From contig NC_064756.1 of assembly GCF_011397635.1 (NCBI RefSeq), forward strand, positions 35,440,996-35,504,995: 64,000 bases of DNA, written 5' to 3'. Below are positions 44,943 to 57,209 of this stretch, in pieces. Position 1 is the first letter of the stretch; each line of letters starts with the position of its first letter. The DNA comes from Epinephelus fuscoguttatus. Lineage: Eukaryota > Chordata > Actinopteri > Perciformes > Serranidae. The translations under genes were made by a program, and so were the position numbers. A model generated the notes under the pieces. The model searched no databases and had not been told where the DNA came from. It saw only the letters and a program-made list of their open reading frames with translations.

Positions 44943-46868
44943 TATGGGGTGCCGTTTGTAAAGTGTCTCACGCTGAAAATAACATCAACATTTTGCCACA
45001 TTTAGCTTCAAACAATGTTTAAAAAAGTATTGTGATTTTTTTAACGTCACCTTTTACCACATTTACAGCAATATTTGTTAACTTAGAAATATATTAAATA
45101 GTTAAATCTAAATATTAAATGTGGCACCGAAATGTTAAATGTTAAATCTAAATATTAAATCTAAATCTAAATGCTAAATCTAAATCTAAATCTAAATGTT
45201 AAATCTAAATATTAAATCTAAATCTAAATGCTAAATCTAAATCTAAATATTAAATATAAATCTAAATCTAAATGTTAAATCTAAATGCTAAATATAAATA
45301 TAAATATAAATGTTAAATCTAAATATTAAATCTAAATCTAAATCTAAATGTTAAATCTAAATGTTTTGGGTGAAACTAAATATTTAGCTAATATGCAAAT
45401 TCACACTGCGGTCACGGAAGTACCAAATATAAGCTCGAGATGGTCAGACTGTTTATAGAATCAAATAACGAATTAAAACCAACTTATCGGGGGAAATGGA
45501 CACTTGAACATACATTAGCGTGATAATAACTACCTAAAATAACAAGAAACGTGTTTGGAGAAATTTTATTTGATGTGTACTTTGAGTTGTTACCGTCCCT
45601 TCGAAGGGATTAACAACCTAAGCTAAACTAACAACCGTCAGTTCTTAGCCCCGTTAGTAGTGTCTGTAATGACTCATTAACTCTTAAACGGTCCGTGAAA
45701 AAAATATTTTTTTCTAGCGGATGTCTTAGTTACAACATGATTGAGCTAGCAAAGCAGGTGTGTGTTGGGTTGTGTGGTATTTATTCTGTTTTGGGTAATC
45801 AAGATGTGTAGAAAGCACCAGTGGGCAGCAGCAGCAAAGCTATCAGGACTTCATATTTTAAATGTCGCCCATTGTCGGATACTAAATTAAACTACTCCAG
45901 TTAGCTCAATCATGTTGTAAGTAAGACATCCGCTGGAAAAAATATTTTCTTCACGGACCGTTTAGAGTTAGTGAGTCATTACAGACACACCTTCGGGGCT
46001 AACAGCTAACAGTTAGCCCGCTAATCTCGATAACCATGTTATTAATTTCAGACCGTGATAGTAATGTTTGTTCAGTCATAGTGTTTATAGGCTTTACAAA
46101 CACCAGATTAGTCTAAACGGTGATACAGTGATGTGAAAAACGTGAGATGTGCATATATATATATGTTGCTAAACTCCGCTGGTTTTCTACCTGGAAGTAT
46201 TTGTAAACAACAAGGTGATTCCCTCAGAAGGGACACTAACAGCTCAAAGTACACATCAAATAAAATTTCTCCAAACACGTTTCTTATTATTTTAGGTAGT
46301 TATTATCACGCTAATGTATGTTCAAGTGTCCATTTCCCCCGATAAGTTGGTTTTAATTGCTATTTGATTCTATAAACAGTCTGACCATCTCAAGCTTTTA
46401 TTTTGGTACTTCCGGTGACCGGCAGTGTGAATTTGCATATTAGCTAAATATTTAGTTTCACCCAGAACATTTAGATTTAACATTTAGATTTAGATTTAGA
46501 TTTAATATTTAGATTTAACATTTATATTTATATTTATATTTAGCATTTAGATTTAACATTTAGATTTAGATTTAGATTTAATATTTAGATTTAAATTTAG
46601 CATTTAGATTTAGATTTAATATTTAGATTTAGATTTAGATTTAGCATTTAGATTTAGATTTAATATTTAGATTTAACATTTAGGTGCCACATTTAATATT
46701 TAGATTTAACTATTTAATATATTTCTAAGTTAACAAATATTGCTGTAAATGTGGTAAAAGGTGACGTTAAAAAAATCACAATACTTTTTTAAACATTGTT
46801 TGAAGCTAAATGTGGCAAAATGTTGATGTTATTTTCAGCGTGAGACACTTTACAAACGGCACCCCATA
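44943..46868. mobile_element. 1.9-kb fold-back element (near-palindrome)
   Basis: The left arm begins TATGGGGTGCCGTTTGTAAA and the right end is its complement (CGGCACCCCATA). Each arm carries an array of AAATCTAAAT-type 6-bp repeats (about 45100-45370 and 46465-46690). The inverted homology continues inward to about 45757 and 45894, leaving a ~135-bp loop. GTGAAC flanks both sides and may be a target duplication, although the right copy overlaps the next MITE. No coding region. Confidence 0.78.
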
Positions 46869-46870
46869 GT

Positions 46871-47148
46871 GAACATACTTGGGCGTATTATAAGCGGAGC
46901 AGACTCCGCGAGGAATGTCCGCAGTCCTTCGGGCTTTCATAGTCGAGCGCACTTCCGCGTTGTAGTTTCCTGTAAAAATGTCCGTGAATAATCCCCGCGA
47001 TGTGAAAAATACATGCCGAGCAGTCACTCGTGCGCGGAGCAGAGTCCGTGCGGTCGTAAAATCCGAGCTTTGCACGCGGACGTCCGCTTTGAGTCCGCAC
47101 AGACCTCCGCAGAGTTCATTCCGCATACGTTCCGCCCGAGTATGTTCG
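46871..47148. mobile_element. GC-rich MITE with inverted ends
   Basis: GAACATACTTGGGCG at the left and the complement of GAACATACTCGGGCG at the right mark inverted ends. Further paired blocks follow (AAGCGGAGCAGACTCCGCG). Coding frames here are by-products of GC content. Non-coding. Confidence 0.5.
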
Positions 47149-47305
47149 GGCCTTGGCAGACACACATCACATGTGTGGAGATACTTCACTTTTCTCCGCC
47201 GTGTCAATGTGATGATGTCATCAAATGACTTGTCGACTCAACTCAACTTTATTGACAGATAAGTTGACCTGAAAAATCAAAGTCGTTAAATGCCCTACTG
47301 TGTTG

Positions 47306-47922
47306 AGACAGAGACAAAACCAAGAATCCAAGTCAAGATCAAGCCCAGCTGCACACTGCATGACATACTTAGCATAAAATGTGGAACATGCTAAACCATT
47401 GACACTCGCAAATAATCTGGAAGATCCACATTCTCATAAAAATACCCACTGGAAAAAAAAACTTAGATTCCTCTTAACTGACCTTTTTTATGCCTCCCTG
47501 GTGGCAATAGCTGGAGGCACTATGTTGTTTATCTATCCGGTCCATTCTTGTGAATGTGATTGTGAGCACATGGGAATTTCGTTAAATTTGGCACAAACAT
47601 CCACTTGGACTCAACAATGAACTGATTAGATTTTAAGCGGTCAAAGGTCAAAAGTCAAGGTATGATATCCTCTGTCTCATTCTCTTACATCATACATAAT
47701 ATACATACATAATAATTCCAGAACACCTTGAAAGAATTTCTTTAAATTTGGTAAGAGAAAATGTCCATTTGGAGTCAAAAAAGAACTGATTAGATTTTGG
47801 TAGTCAAATGTCAAGGTCACTGTGACCTTGCATTGGTCTCATTCTTGTGAATTCAATATCTTAAGAGGGCCTTTAAGGAATTTCCTCAGGTTTTTTTTCA
47901 GACGTTCACTTGGACTCAGTGA
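47306..47922. other. Spacer before duplication copy B, no gene
   Basis: Contains degenerate AGGTCAAAAGTCAAGG-type blocks that recur in copies A and B. No protein domain or transposon end is seen. Confidence 0.4.
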
Positions 47923-49848
47923 TGAACTGATTAGAATTTATTGGGCAAAAACAACTAGTCAAGATATAATAATGAAGATATGACAATTTATATCCAAAAG
48001 GTCAAAGGTCAACTTCACTGTGACATCATAATGTTCTGCAAACATTTTCCTGAGCGTAATTTAACATGTTAACTCAGGAACAAAAGGGAAGACATTTGGT
48101 CAGACACTGAATTGGTGACACTAATCTTGGGTGTCCAACTTGAAACTGTGCTGACTGTATAGATCTGTGCTGCCAGGCTGAAGATGTGTGACGCATCCAT
48201 GTTTCCCCCCCAAAATACACTTAATATCTTTTATTAAATTCCTTCAAAGGCTTCACTGCTTATATCGTCTCAGTGTGAACAGACATGGACATAAGCTGCA
48301 ACTTAGCTAACAACTGTGAGGTTGTAAATCTGGTTTAGTGCAACAGATTGTTTCTCAACTAGTGTTCATTAATCATTAAGTTGAGGATACAAATTGAGTT
48401 CAAATAGTGTTTAACAGGACAATCAACAATAAATAGCAATAATAGCTGATAGTTTTATTATCTAAACCACCCATTTAGACATGAAAGCAAAAGTCAGTTG
48501 ACCTGAAGTGCTGATTTGGAGAAACTTTGCACAACTTCACAGGATTATTTGTCTATGTGACAGTTTGTTTTGCAAAGTTTACACTGTTGTTGTCTGGTCT
48601 GTTCACATAGTCACTAGCAGCTAACACTGAGGCATCTTGGGGGAATATGATGGTGACACTCTGCAGACATAGTTTGTTTTTCTCCATGTGGATTTAGACT
48701 CCAAACAGAGCAGTGATGCTAATGAGCCGATCATCACTATTCTCTTCAGGCAAATAAACTCCTGTGAAACTCATTAAGAGTTCATCACTTCATTAATTAT
48801 TTAAACTATCCTCTGTTGTTTTGGCTCTGAGTGGAGATGGATGACTCAACAGGTAAAAAAAGTTTTTCATACTTGGAAAACTATTGACTTGTCTTGCAGT
48901 TTCTGTAAGGATTCAATATTGTATCAAAAACTATCATCAACATGCTTGTATTAGATTAGATTAGATTAGATTAGATTAGATTATTTTTTACACTGTACAA
49001 TCAAATTGTATTTAAATGTCCAGTTAAATTAACAACTTCGCAACCATCACCAGAGCTGCACATTATACAATCAAACACATCAGCATGATGAGATGTTCAC
49101 AATGAAGATGCTAGCATGTTGATATAAGGTTTACCATCTTAGTCAGTAAATAGCTGAAGCAGATTGGATCAAGGGTTACACACGCTTCAAACAAATGTGA
49201 TACACTATAAAAAGCTTAATAATTGTTTTGGTATGGCTGTGTCCGTGCAGACATGTTGTACCAAGATGTTGTCAGATTTGTGTTGTATTAAACATGACTT
49301 CAAATAAGATCAGCTGGGGCTCGTCTAGTTTATTTATTATTCATCAAAATTAGGATTGACAAGAGTTTTTCCACATCAGTAAGGGGGATAAATGTTTTCA
49401 CAGTTCATCCCTTGGAGACCGCAAATGTCCATACTAAATGTAATGGCTATTTATTCAATAGTTGTTCTGATATTTTAATAAATGTCAAAAATGTCAACCT
49501 GCTGGTGGCCCTGCAGGAAATTTCAGGGATAACCAAAGACAGTAGGATTTCTCCTGAATAGCATGTTGTTCATACATGCAATTATGAACCAAAAAGTGTC
49601 AATCTGTAACAGGTGGTGTTTGGACCCAATAGCAGCACAACAGAGACCAGAAACAGTTAGTAATAATGTGTATTGTTATTATTTAGTAGGTACTGAGCAG
49701 GGATTCAAAACAACACCTGGTTCAGTTCTACACTCTGGGATAGTCTCTTCTCAAAGTTCTTGGCAGCCCAGCTGGTTTGGCAGGCTAATCCAGGCCAAGA
49801 GGTAGGCAGGTGAGCAGGGGTGCTAGCTCAACAACAACAGAAGGGGCT
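47923..49848. repeat. Segmental duplication copy B
   Basis: From TGAACTGATTAGAATTTATT to AACAACAACAG the sequence recurs at 62089-64000 with few changes. The first ~450 bp are a diverged relative of 22,440-22,870. The last ~380 bp match the end of copy A, including the start of the LTR. No gene. Confidence 0.9.
48950..48983 (+). repeat. (ATTAG)n microsatellite, about 6 units
   Basis: Tandem ATTAG units; copy B' (63112-63141) has one unit fewer. Confidence 0.93.
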
Positions 49849-50444
49849 ACTGCAGGCTATCTTACCGCCATTTTAAAGAGTAAACTCCGTCGTCCTCTTC
49901 TCTGTTTTCCTCTCGAGATTAAACATCAGGCTGTTACTTTGCTGGTTGGCCATGCACAAGATGATGTCCCATCATATTACCTTCATCACCAAATGTAGTA
50001 GCCTATTCTTTCTTCAAAACACTGTGCACTCCTCTGTGGATTCCCCATCTGCTTTATTCCTCGCACTTACAGATAACTTTAAGTAAAACCACAACAAACT
50101 AACTTCTAACCCTTCACCTCCAGAAGGTGATGGACAATAAATTTGGCAACGGGAAATCACTCAGGAATGAAGAGCTGGAAAATCTTGCATGAGTGGCGAA
50201 GAACCATCTGGCAACAAGTGACTGAGAGGCATATGTGCTGGCTGGGAGTAATGACGAACGGGTGAACTGAGTTGGCTTGATGAGGTGGGCATGCCGGACA
50301 GACAGGAGCATGAAAGGCATAGACAGGTGATTGATTAGCAGGTAGGAGTTGTGGAGTGGCAGTGTGAGAGGAAAATTACTGACCAAAGGCTGAATGATTG
50401 TTCATGCTGAAAAGAGCAGTGACCAGGAACGCAACACTGTGACA
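49605..50444 (+). mobile_element. Solo LTR, 840 bp, with CAATC duplication
   Basis: It begins TGTAACAGGTGG and ends ACACTGTGACA. CAATC flanks both sides (49600-49604 and 50445-50449). This is the only complete copy of the LTR whose left part is also at 28559, 61496 and 63765. Sequence from 49849 to about 50130 may be a secondary insertion inside it. Confidence 0.82.
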
Positions 50445-50449
50445 CAATC

Positions 50450-50906
50450 TGCTTGTGGAGCTAGCGAAAAAGTCAGGGGGACACCAAACTCATTAGAAGA
50501 TATTGTCTCTACGTCTGAGCAAATCCAACCAATAAACTCTGAGGTATTTCAGTGTGGACAAAAGTGGTGGACCGACTGACCAACACACCTACCAACAAAC
50601 CAACACTGCCATTCCTTGAGCCACGCTGCCAGTATGGCGAAACAAAATGCAAAATATATTTTACTATATCCTGTACTGATACATTCAGGTGGCATAACAG
50701 CTCAACTACTCAAGAAAGATGGAAGAGGGCTTAATGTTTGCTGCATGACATTTACTGTACTTATGAAGAGCAACGACAGCAGCAGGTTATTATGTGTGTT
50801 AGAACACCCAAACCCAGGGCGATGGCTCACTGTTTAAGACACATACCATGTAAAAGACAGGGTGTCAATTTTATTAAATGGGGGCCAGGTTATCCATCCA
50901 TCCATG
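50450..50906. other. Spacer, no gene
   Basis: No recognised domain or repeat boundary between the solo LTR and a LINE tail. Confidence 0.35.
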
Positions 50907-51432
50907 TTTTTTTTTTCTTATTTTTTTTAAAAGATACCTTTATTACTTTTTCAGTTTATACAAGAAAAGCATTTTACAAAAACATAAAAGTGCCTCATAC
51001 TACACAGAACATGGTGAACAAAAAACCCCACACGGTGAAAAAACAAACTAATAAGTAAAAATAAATTCAAAGAAGATTTATATGAAGTACAGAAATATGT
51101 AACAACATAAGGGAAAACAAACAAACAAAACAAAAAAAAACCCCACTCCATACAACAGCATTGAAAGCTCAAATTGACAGTTGAAGGAAAACATAAGCAA
51201 ATATCCAGGCATTACAGTGTTACCATATGGTGTTTGGTTTATACCAAAACTCAAGTATGGTTCTTTCCAGGAATGACTGACCAGATAAGTCCACAGAGGC
51301 CCTTCTGTAGAGTCTGTGTACTCTCCATACCGATATAATTCAAAAAGGGGTTCCAAGTTTTATAAAACAACAGAGGTATGTCCTTAAGCCAGTAGGTCAT
51401 TGCTTCCAGAGGAATAAGTTCCATTATACAAC
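50907..51432 (-). mobile_element. L1-type LINE 3' end
   Basis: The minus strand reads AMTYWLKDIPLLFYKTWNPF then LNYIG, the usual extreme C-terminus of fish L1-type ORF2. An untranslated tail and an A-rich end follow (T-run 50907-50928 on the plus strand). 5'-truncated at about 51432. Confidence 0.68.
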
Positions 51433-51676
51433 ATTTAGTTCTGGCCCTGCAATCTGATTGGTCGAGAGACAGTAAAACTGTGATGATACTGGAGTACAAC
51501 ATCACGGTTATTTCACTGTGTATGTATCACTCCGCCTCACAGCTGATTGCAATCAACAATCAAATCAAAACTGACGGTTAGTGTCAGTTAGGTCAGCAGT
51601 TGCGTTGTAGGCTAATTAATTCATCCACTGTCAAACAGCCAAAAATACGGATTTATTTCCTAAAATAAGTTTTGAA

Positions 51677-51955
51677 TTGAACTATGAATGGTCATCAGAG
51701 GAAGATGAGGGAGAGGAGAAGCTGAATCCATCTGAGCACACATCCACGTTTGTCAGTGTTTCATCAGCGGAGCTCAATGACTTGGAGAAAAGCAACATAC
51801 TGTCAGATCAGAGGGCAGAGTCGGCTGTGCCTGTGAAGCGACAGTCCACCATGCAGTCACCACAGACTTATTTCACCGGCTGCACAATTATTGGAAACGT
51901 GCAGATAAATGTGTGTAAAGATAAGTGCCTGGCGCACCATGTCTGCATTACATAG
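51677..51955 (+). CDS. Small acidic ORF in a repeat, function unknown
   Basis: A 92-residue frame. The N-terminal third is acidic (WSSEEDEGEEKLNPSE), the middle Ser/Asn-rich, and the end reads TYFTGCTIIGNVQINV. A Cys- and Asn-rich ending of this kind is seen in some transposon-derived fish proteins (tyrosine-recombinase Crypton relatives), but the resemblance is weak and I make no firm call. It sits between an L1 tail and a strong DNA hairpin. It may be a leading exon or chance. Confidence 0.3.
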   Translation: MNYEWSSEEDEGEEKLNPSEHTSTFVSVSSAELNDLEKSNILSDQRAESAVPVKRQSTMQSPQTYFTGCTIIGNVQINVCKDKCLAHHVCIT

Positions 51956-52093
51956 CAACGGTGACAGCGGAGTCCTGAGAGAACTATTTTTGTTGGCGGA
52001 AGACAAATAAAATGCTTAAATGATCTATTTTGTTCTCATTTTTCAACATTTCTTAATCAGCCTTGCTTATTTAACTGTTGAACTGTTGTATAA

Positions 52094-52230
52094 AAGCAAT
52101 ATCACACTCAAGGCCGTGATGTTGTACTGTGATATCGTCACGGCTGTGATTCGGTCGTAGGCACGAGGCCGCAGGCCGAGTGCCGAAGATATCACAGCAC
52201 AACATCACGAGCTCAAGTGTGATATTGCTT
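52094..52230. repeat. Strong inverted repeat (hairpin)
   Basis: AGCAATATCACACTCAAGG with GTGATGTTGTACTGTGATAT pairs with ATATCACAGCACAACATCAC and CTCAAGTGTGATATTGCT. The stems are about 45 bp with a few mismatches and the loop is about 45-50 bp. It is likely a transposon end or subterminal hairpin. Confidence 0.75.
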
Positions 52231-52679
52231 AATTATACCCTGTTACCACTGTGAGAGATTAGGAGGTTTGTCAGAGATCCACTGGAGTAGGATACACCGT
52301 CTGGCACCAAACAGAAGAGCATCAAGCAGTCATGTTGTTCAATTAGCTGGTTAAAGGATTTGACAGTGCCGTCAACTATGGATAGCTAATGAGGAGGACT
52401 AACAGGAAGTGACGATGATGAAACTGGTGACCACAATTTCACTTGGCGTTATTTTGGGATGTTCTTGTCTTTAAAGTCACTGTGAACAGCTCTCTCTCAG
52501 AGGGCTGCAGTAAGCTCCACAGAAGACAGAGTATAGGATTTGAACAGCATGGAGGATTTTGATGGGTAATATTCATCTTTACACCTCAGAGAAGTCCATT
52601 TTGAATGACATATATTTAATAACAACACTTTAATGGAATTTTGGCAGTTCCTCAAAGGCTTTGTTTAAAAAATATATAA
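52231..52679. other. Upstream region of the second receptor, no gene
   Basis: No coding domain. Probably holds the promoter of the receptor pseudogene, but no core motif is certain. Confidence 0.35.
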
Positions 52680-53647
52680 ATGGGAGATAACAACTCATTG
52701 ATTGGTGGTGAGTCTTTACAGTGGCAGATCAATGACCGGGTCATTATTGTGCAGCTCCTGGTGATGATTTTTCTTTGCATCAACTTTTTGCTCATCTTAA
52801 CCTTTTTTCAAAAGGAGTGTTTCTACACAACTACACGCTACATCTTGTTTGCAGTTACACTACTGTCTGATAGCTTTGTATTACTCGTGACTGATGTCAT
52901 CCTCATCTTAAACTATTTTCAAATTCCCATGCATGTTTGGTTATGCATCATCATCTCTTTTCTGTTAATTCTGCATCTTTTGTCACACCTGTTACTCTGA
53001 CAGCAATGACCCTGGAGCGCTATGTGGCCATATGCATGCCCCTGCGTCATGGAGAGTTGTGCTCCCGTCACAGCACTGTGAACTGCATTCTAATAATTCA
53101 TGGCCTCAGCTCTGTACCCTGTATTGTTGTCCTCTCTACTTTCTTTGCATCAGTCTCTCTTAGCTTTTATGAACAACACAGTGTATGTTCTGTTCAGATA
53201 TTTCTTGTGCACAGGTGGCAGAAACATCTTAGGTCAGCTCTAAATCAGTTTTACTTCTTGATTATGTGTATTACTATTGTATTCTCCTATGTTAAAATAC
53301 TGAAAGTAGCTAAAACTGCATCAGGAGAGAATAAAAAGTCAACATGGAAAGGACTCAGAACAGTAATTCTTCATGCTTTCCAGCTGCTGCTCTGTCTCAT
53401 CCAGTTGTGGTGTCCATTCATAGAAGCTGCTCTACCTCAGATTAATGTCAATTTGTTTAATACTGTCAGGTACTTTAACTACATAATGTTTAGTCTTGTT
53501 CCAAGATGTCTGAGTCCTCTCATTTATGGCCTCAGAGATGAAAAGTTTTCTCATGCTATAAAAAATGTCTGCTTTGGCTTATGTACAAAAAGCATTTGGA
53601 AAGGTAGATTAATTATTTCTGAACAGAGAAATGTATTTATTAAATAA
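52680..53647 (+). pseudogene. Odorant receptor 131-2-like with one frameshift
   Basis: ATG 52680 opens a frame through TM1, TM2 and the start of TM3 (VIIVQLLVMIFLCINFLL; ILFAVTLLSDSF), ending at 53000. The rest continues in another frame from about 52968: SASFVTPVTLTAMTLERYVA, then KTASGENKKSTWKGL, and in TM7 PRCLSPLIYGLRDEKF. Alignment with the intact gene at 32692-33621 suggests one missing base near 52968 in TM3. The full length would be about 322 residues. Note NPLIY is SPLIY here. A sequencing error is possible instead of a real mutation. Confidence 0.87.
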
Positions 53648-55072
53648 AAAGCACCAGAAATTCTGCTGTGCATGTTGCAATTCACCCACGTGTTTTCTTT
53701 ATGACTAGTTTATTCTTATAATCCCAACTGTGATTACATTTCTTTTTAAGCAACAATTCAAGCTCAACACTGTTGTACTTTTGTATTCTTGCATCATTGT
53801 TCATATGAGGTGACTACTTTCAGGTTTTCTTTGCCCTTCATGTTAAGTTAGATGTAATATTGCGTATAGGCCCTTGTTACGTTTAAACTCGTGTACTTCT
53901 GATCAGTCTTCCCTTAGATGAGTGAGCTTCAGTTGTCCTCATGGAATATACAGCTTTATTACAACACAAATATGATCTTAAAAAAAAGCTTTTGGCACAG
54001 CACGTGTGCAATGACAGAGATATTCTAAAAACTTAAAGTAACATTACGTTCACTGAGCCTTGAACAGTGTATCCCAGGTCATACAGAATCACACATCCAT
54101 AGAGGAGAAAAAAGCATGTTGTGTAAGCCTTGGTCCAGACTGCTTGGTGGAAACAAATTTGACATACTGGATAAAGTGGACAATGTATTACAGGAAATAA
54201 ATCATATGCCACATACTTACCTTTTTTTTCCCCTTACATCCTTCACAAACTAAAATATATGCTTAACTAAAAATGTATTCAGAGAAAAACCTATTAACAT
54301 TTATCCACTCACACCACTGCACCCCTCTTTCCATTTTGGAGAACATACAGAAAATTTGTAGTACATTTACTCAAGTATGAAACTAAAAGATGCATTGCTG
54401 TAGATTAAACAACAGGACAGTGTATAAAAAGTTAATATCAACACAAATACAATACACATTAATGTACTTTTTAATTTAAAACATTCTGTATGATGGTAAA
54501 ACACTGACAGGGACCATTTTTCTGCACAATGAGTACTTCCTCCATCCTTTAAGTAAATTTATCTGATAATATTACAAGTGTAGTCGTGCAAAATTAAAAG
54601 AGTGCCAAGACTAATGGCCTTCGACTCATGGAAGGAGCCGGTGCATTGGGTCACTCATGCATCTTGGATTTTTCTCAAAACCAATATCATCAGAAACCAT
54701 TACTTTCCCCAGCACAGAGAATCTGCTGCACCCCTTACTAGACCGAGTGCATTTTGACCTTCTTCACCTTTTGTTTTAACATTTTGTTGTTTTTGCTGAC
54801 AAAGAGAAAATCTAATACAGGATGTTTAGGTCCTAGTTGCCTCTGTCTGTGTGCTTTTGAGGCAGCATTGTACAACAGCCTGGGGTGTAGCTTTTCTTGT
54901 GACAACAACTTTGGCCATCATTCACTTTTCATCTGGTGCCATCGTCCGGTCAAATTTAAACTTGATTAGTACTTTGGTCTATGACTGAATACTTCCACAA
55001 CTATCGACACATCAGCATTAGCTAGTGCTAATTAGCAACTGCTAGCATACTAACTAATATGAACAGAGATGG
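53648..55072. other. Receptor downstream region, no gene
   Basis: AT-rich sequence with no protein domain that I recognise. A 71-codon open frame at 54754-54969 has no family signature and is likely chance. Confidence 0.4.
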
Positions 55073-57209
55073 CATACCTGGTAATCATTATGGCATCAGG
55101 ATGATAACTTGCCATTGTGAGCAGGCTAGCATGCTGACATTAGCATTATCTTGAAGCACTACAGTGCCCAGGTTCAGCCTCACAGAGCCACTAGTCTGCT
55201 GTACACTCTTAGCACTATTATGTGTTAGTCAAAGGTGCAGATTTCACAAGGTGCAAGATACAGAACATGTACCCAATTTTTAATTAAGGGAAATGGAATG
55301 CTAGTACCATTTTGCATTCTTACAACACAGGTAACTACAATAGATGTTTTCTCTAGGCCCGTGGCCACACCATCAAGTGTCAGTTTGACTCTCTAAGGGA
55401 AAAAGTTTGGACACCTTTGCTTTAGAGGAGGGCTCATCAACTAAAGGGCCAGAAATTTTCTAAGCTGACACTTCGGGATCAGACTTTCAAATTATACATG
55501 TATGTGGGTGCCTGTTTATGTTTTGAAATAACATGAAAAGATATATTATCGGTGGAGGGTCTGGGGACCCTACCCCAGGAAAAAAAATGTGATTAAAACA
55601 AATTTTCTGCACTTCTACACCACCTGTACTCACCGAGATTAGTTCGCTTGATGGTGTTGTGAAAATCAAGGATGTATCAGTTTTGTACAGTACAGTATGA
55701 TTGGGTGGGCCCTAAACTGAGAGTATAATCATAATAATCTGGGGAGGAATCTACCATTTGGCCTCCAACTTAAAGGGCCCAAACAGTTACATAACTCTAT
55801 TATGATGTTCAGATATGGAAAATACTGAATTATGTTACTGTTCTAACTCTTTGTACCCCACTCTCCAACATTATAGAAAAATTAAAAGCTCCTCTTTGAA
55901 CAGACTTGCTGAGTTGGTGAGGCCCTATCTGAGAAATGCCTTGCCTGATGGTTTTGTGAGAGCATCCCCAAGCTTATAGGCAGGCGGGTAGGGACCCTGC
56001 CACTGTGGTCCACACACACCCTTCCTGCAGTGGGGCAGAGTCCAGCCTTGTTGGGCAGGGTGAGTGTCCAGTACATATGGACAGCAGTGTTATGGTTTAC
56101 ACCCAGTCTGTTCATACAGGACATGTTGGGCTGTTTGTTGGCAACTTTGTGGTCAAAGGTCAAAGATAACTGTGACCTCAAAAACAGATGCTAATCAAAT
56201 GTCTAATTGGATAAAATGGGTGATTAAATGAGTGATGACATTTTCCACACAAAGGGTCAAAGGTCAACTTCAGTATGAAATCATAATGTTCTAAAAGTCA
56301 TTTTTCTGGGTGTAATTTAACATGTTAACTCAGGAACAGAAGGGAGACATTTGGTCAGACAGTGAATTGGTGACACTAATCTTGGGTGTCCACCTTGAAA
56401 CTGCGCTGATCGTATAGATCATCTGTGCTGCCAGGTTGAAGATGTGTGATGCATCCATGTTTCACCCAAAATACACTTAATATCTTTTATTAAATTCCTT
56501 CAAAGTTTTCACTGCTTATATCGTCTCAGTGTGGACAGACATGGACATAAACTGCAATTTAGCAAACAACTGTGAGGTGGTAAATCTGCTTTAGTGTAAC
56601 AGATTGTTTCTCAACTGGTGTTCATGAATGTAGAGGAACAGCCTCTCTGGACTTCCCTTCAACCAGTATTATCAGTGAACAAGACAACAAGACACCACCG
56701 GAGGGTCAAGTGTTTAGGACTCACCCCTGTATTTCCCCGACTGGACAAAAAAACTTCTTTCAGCCATCCTTAGGCCAAAAGGAGGTAAAAAGTCACTTGG
56801 GATCCCTCAAGTTTCAGATGCCATCTTAAAGTATCCAGCCTTGGGGTAAAACGCGGTGATGAACGACCCACTAGTTGTCGTGAGACAATGCTTTTTCTCG
56901 GCCACATCCTGTCTATTCATGTAGCCTTGGGAAATTCCGCCTACCCTCTCTTACCAAATGTTTCTGTGTCACAGAATTGAAATGTCTGTTGGAAGTGAAA
57001 TTATACATTTTATCCATATTATGTGTTTGGAGTTGTAAAATATAGTTGCATTTGTTAATCAACCTGTTTTCATGAATATGTGCTTTCTCATTTTGTTTTT
57101 CATTATATGTTGCCACTATAGGTTAGTCTAGAGTGTGTGTATTTGAAGCAATTTATACTTTGCTGATACACGTGGTATAATAATTGTATTCATTTTAATT
57201 GGATGTTAA

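Larger units (their letters stand above)
44765..47297. mobile_element. hAT-like non-autonomous element enclosing a palindrome
   Basis: The ends are TAGGGCATTAACAG and GTTAAATGCCCTA, inverted. The flanking 8 bp are GTGTGTTG at the left (44757-44764) and CTGTGTTG at the right (47298-47305), a 7 of 8 match, as for hAT insertions. The inside is mostly a fold-back element and a GC-rich MITE; no transposase. Confidence 0.65.

Noticed and set aside
45100-45370. AAATCT/TTTAGA array as interstitial telomeric repeat
   Set aside because: The vertebrate telomere unit is TTAGGG; these hexamers lack the G run and vary.
46806-47262. Overlapping Arg-rich frames on both strands
   Set aside because: They fall in a GC-rich MITE and have no homology that I recognise.
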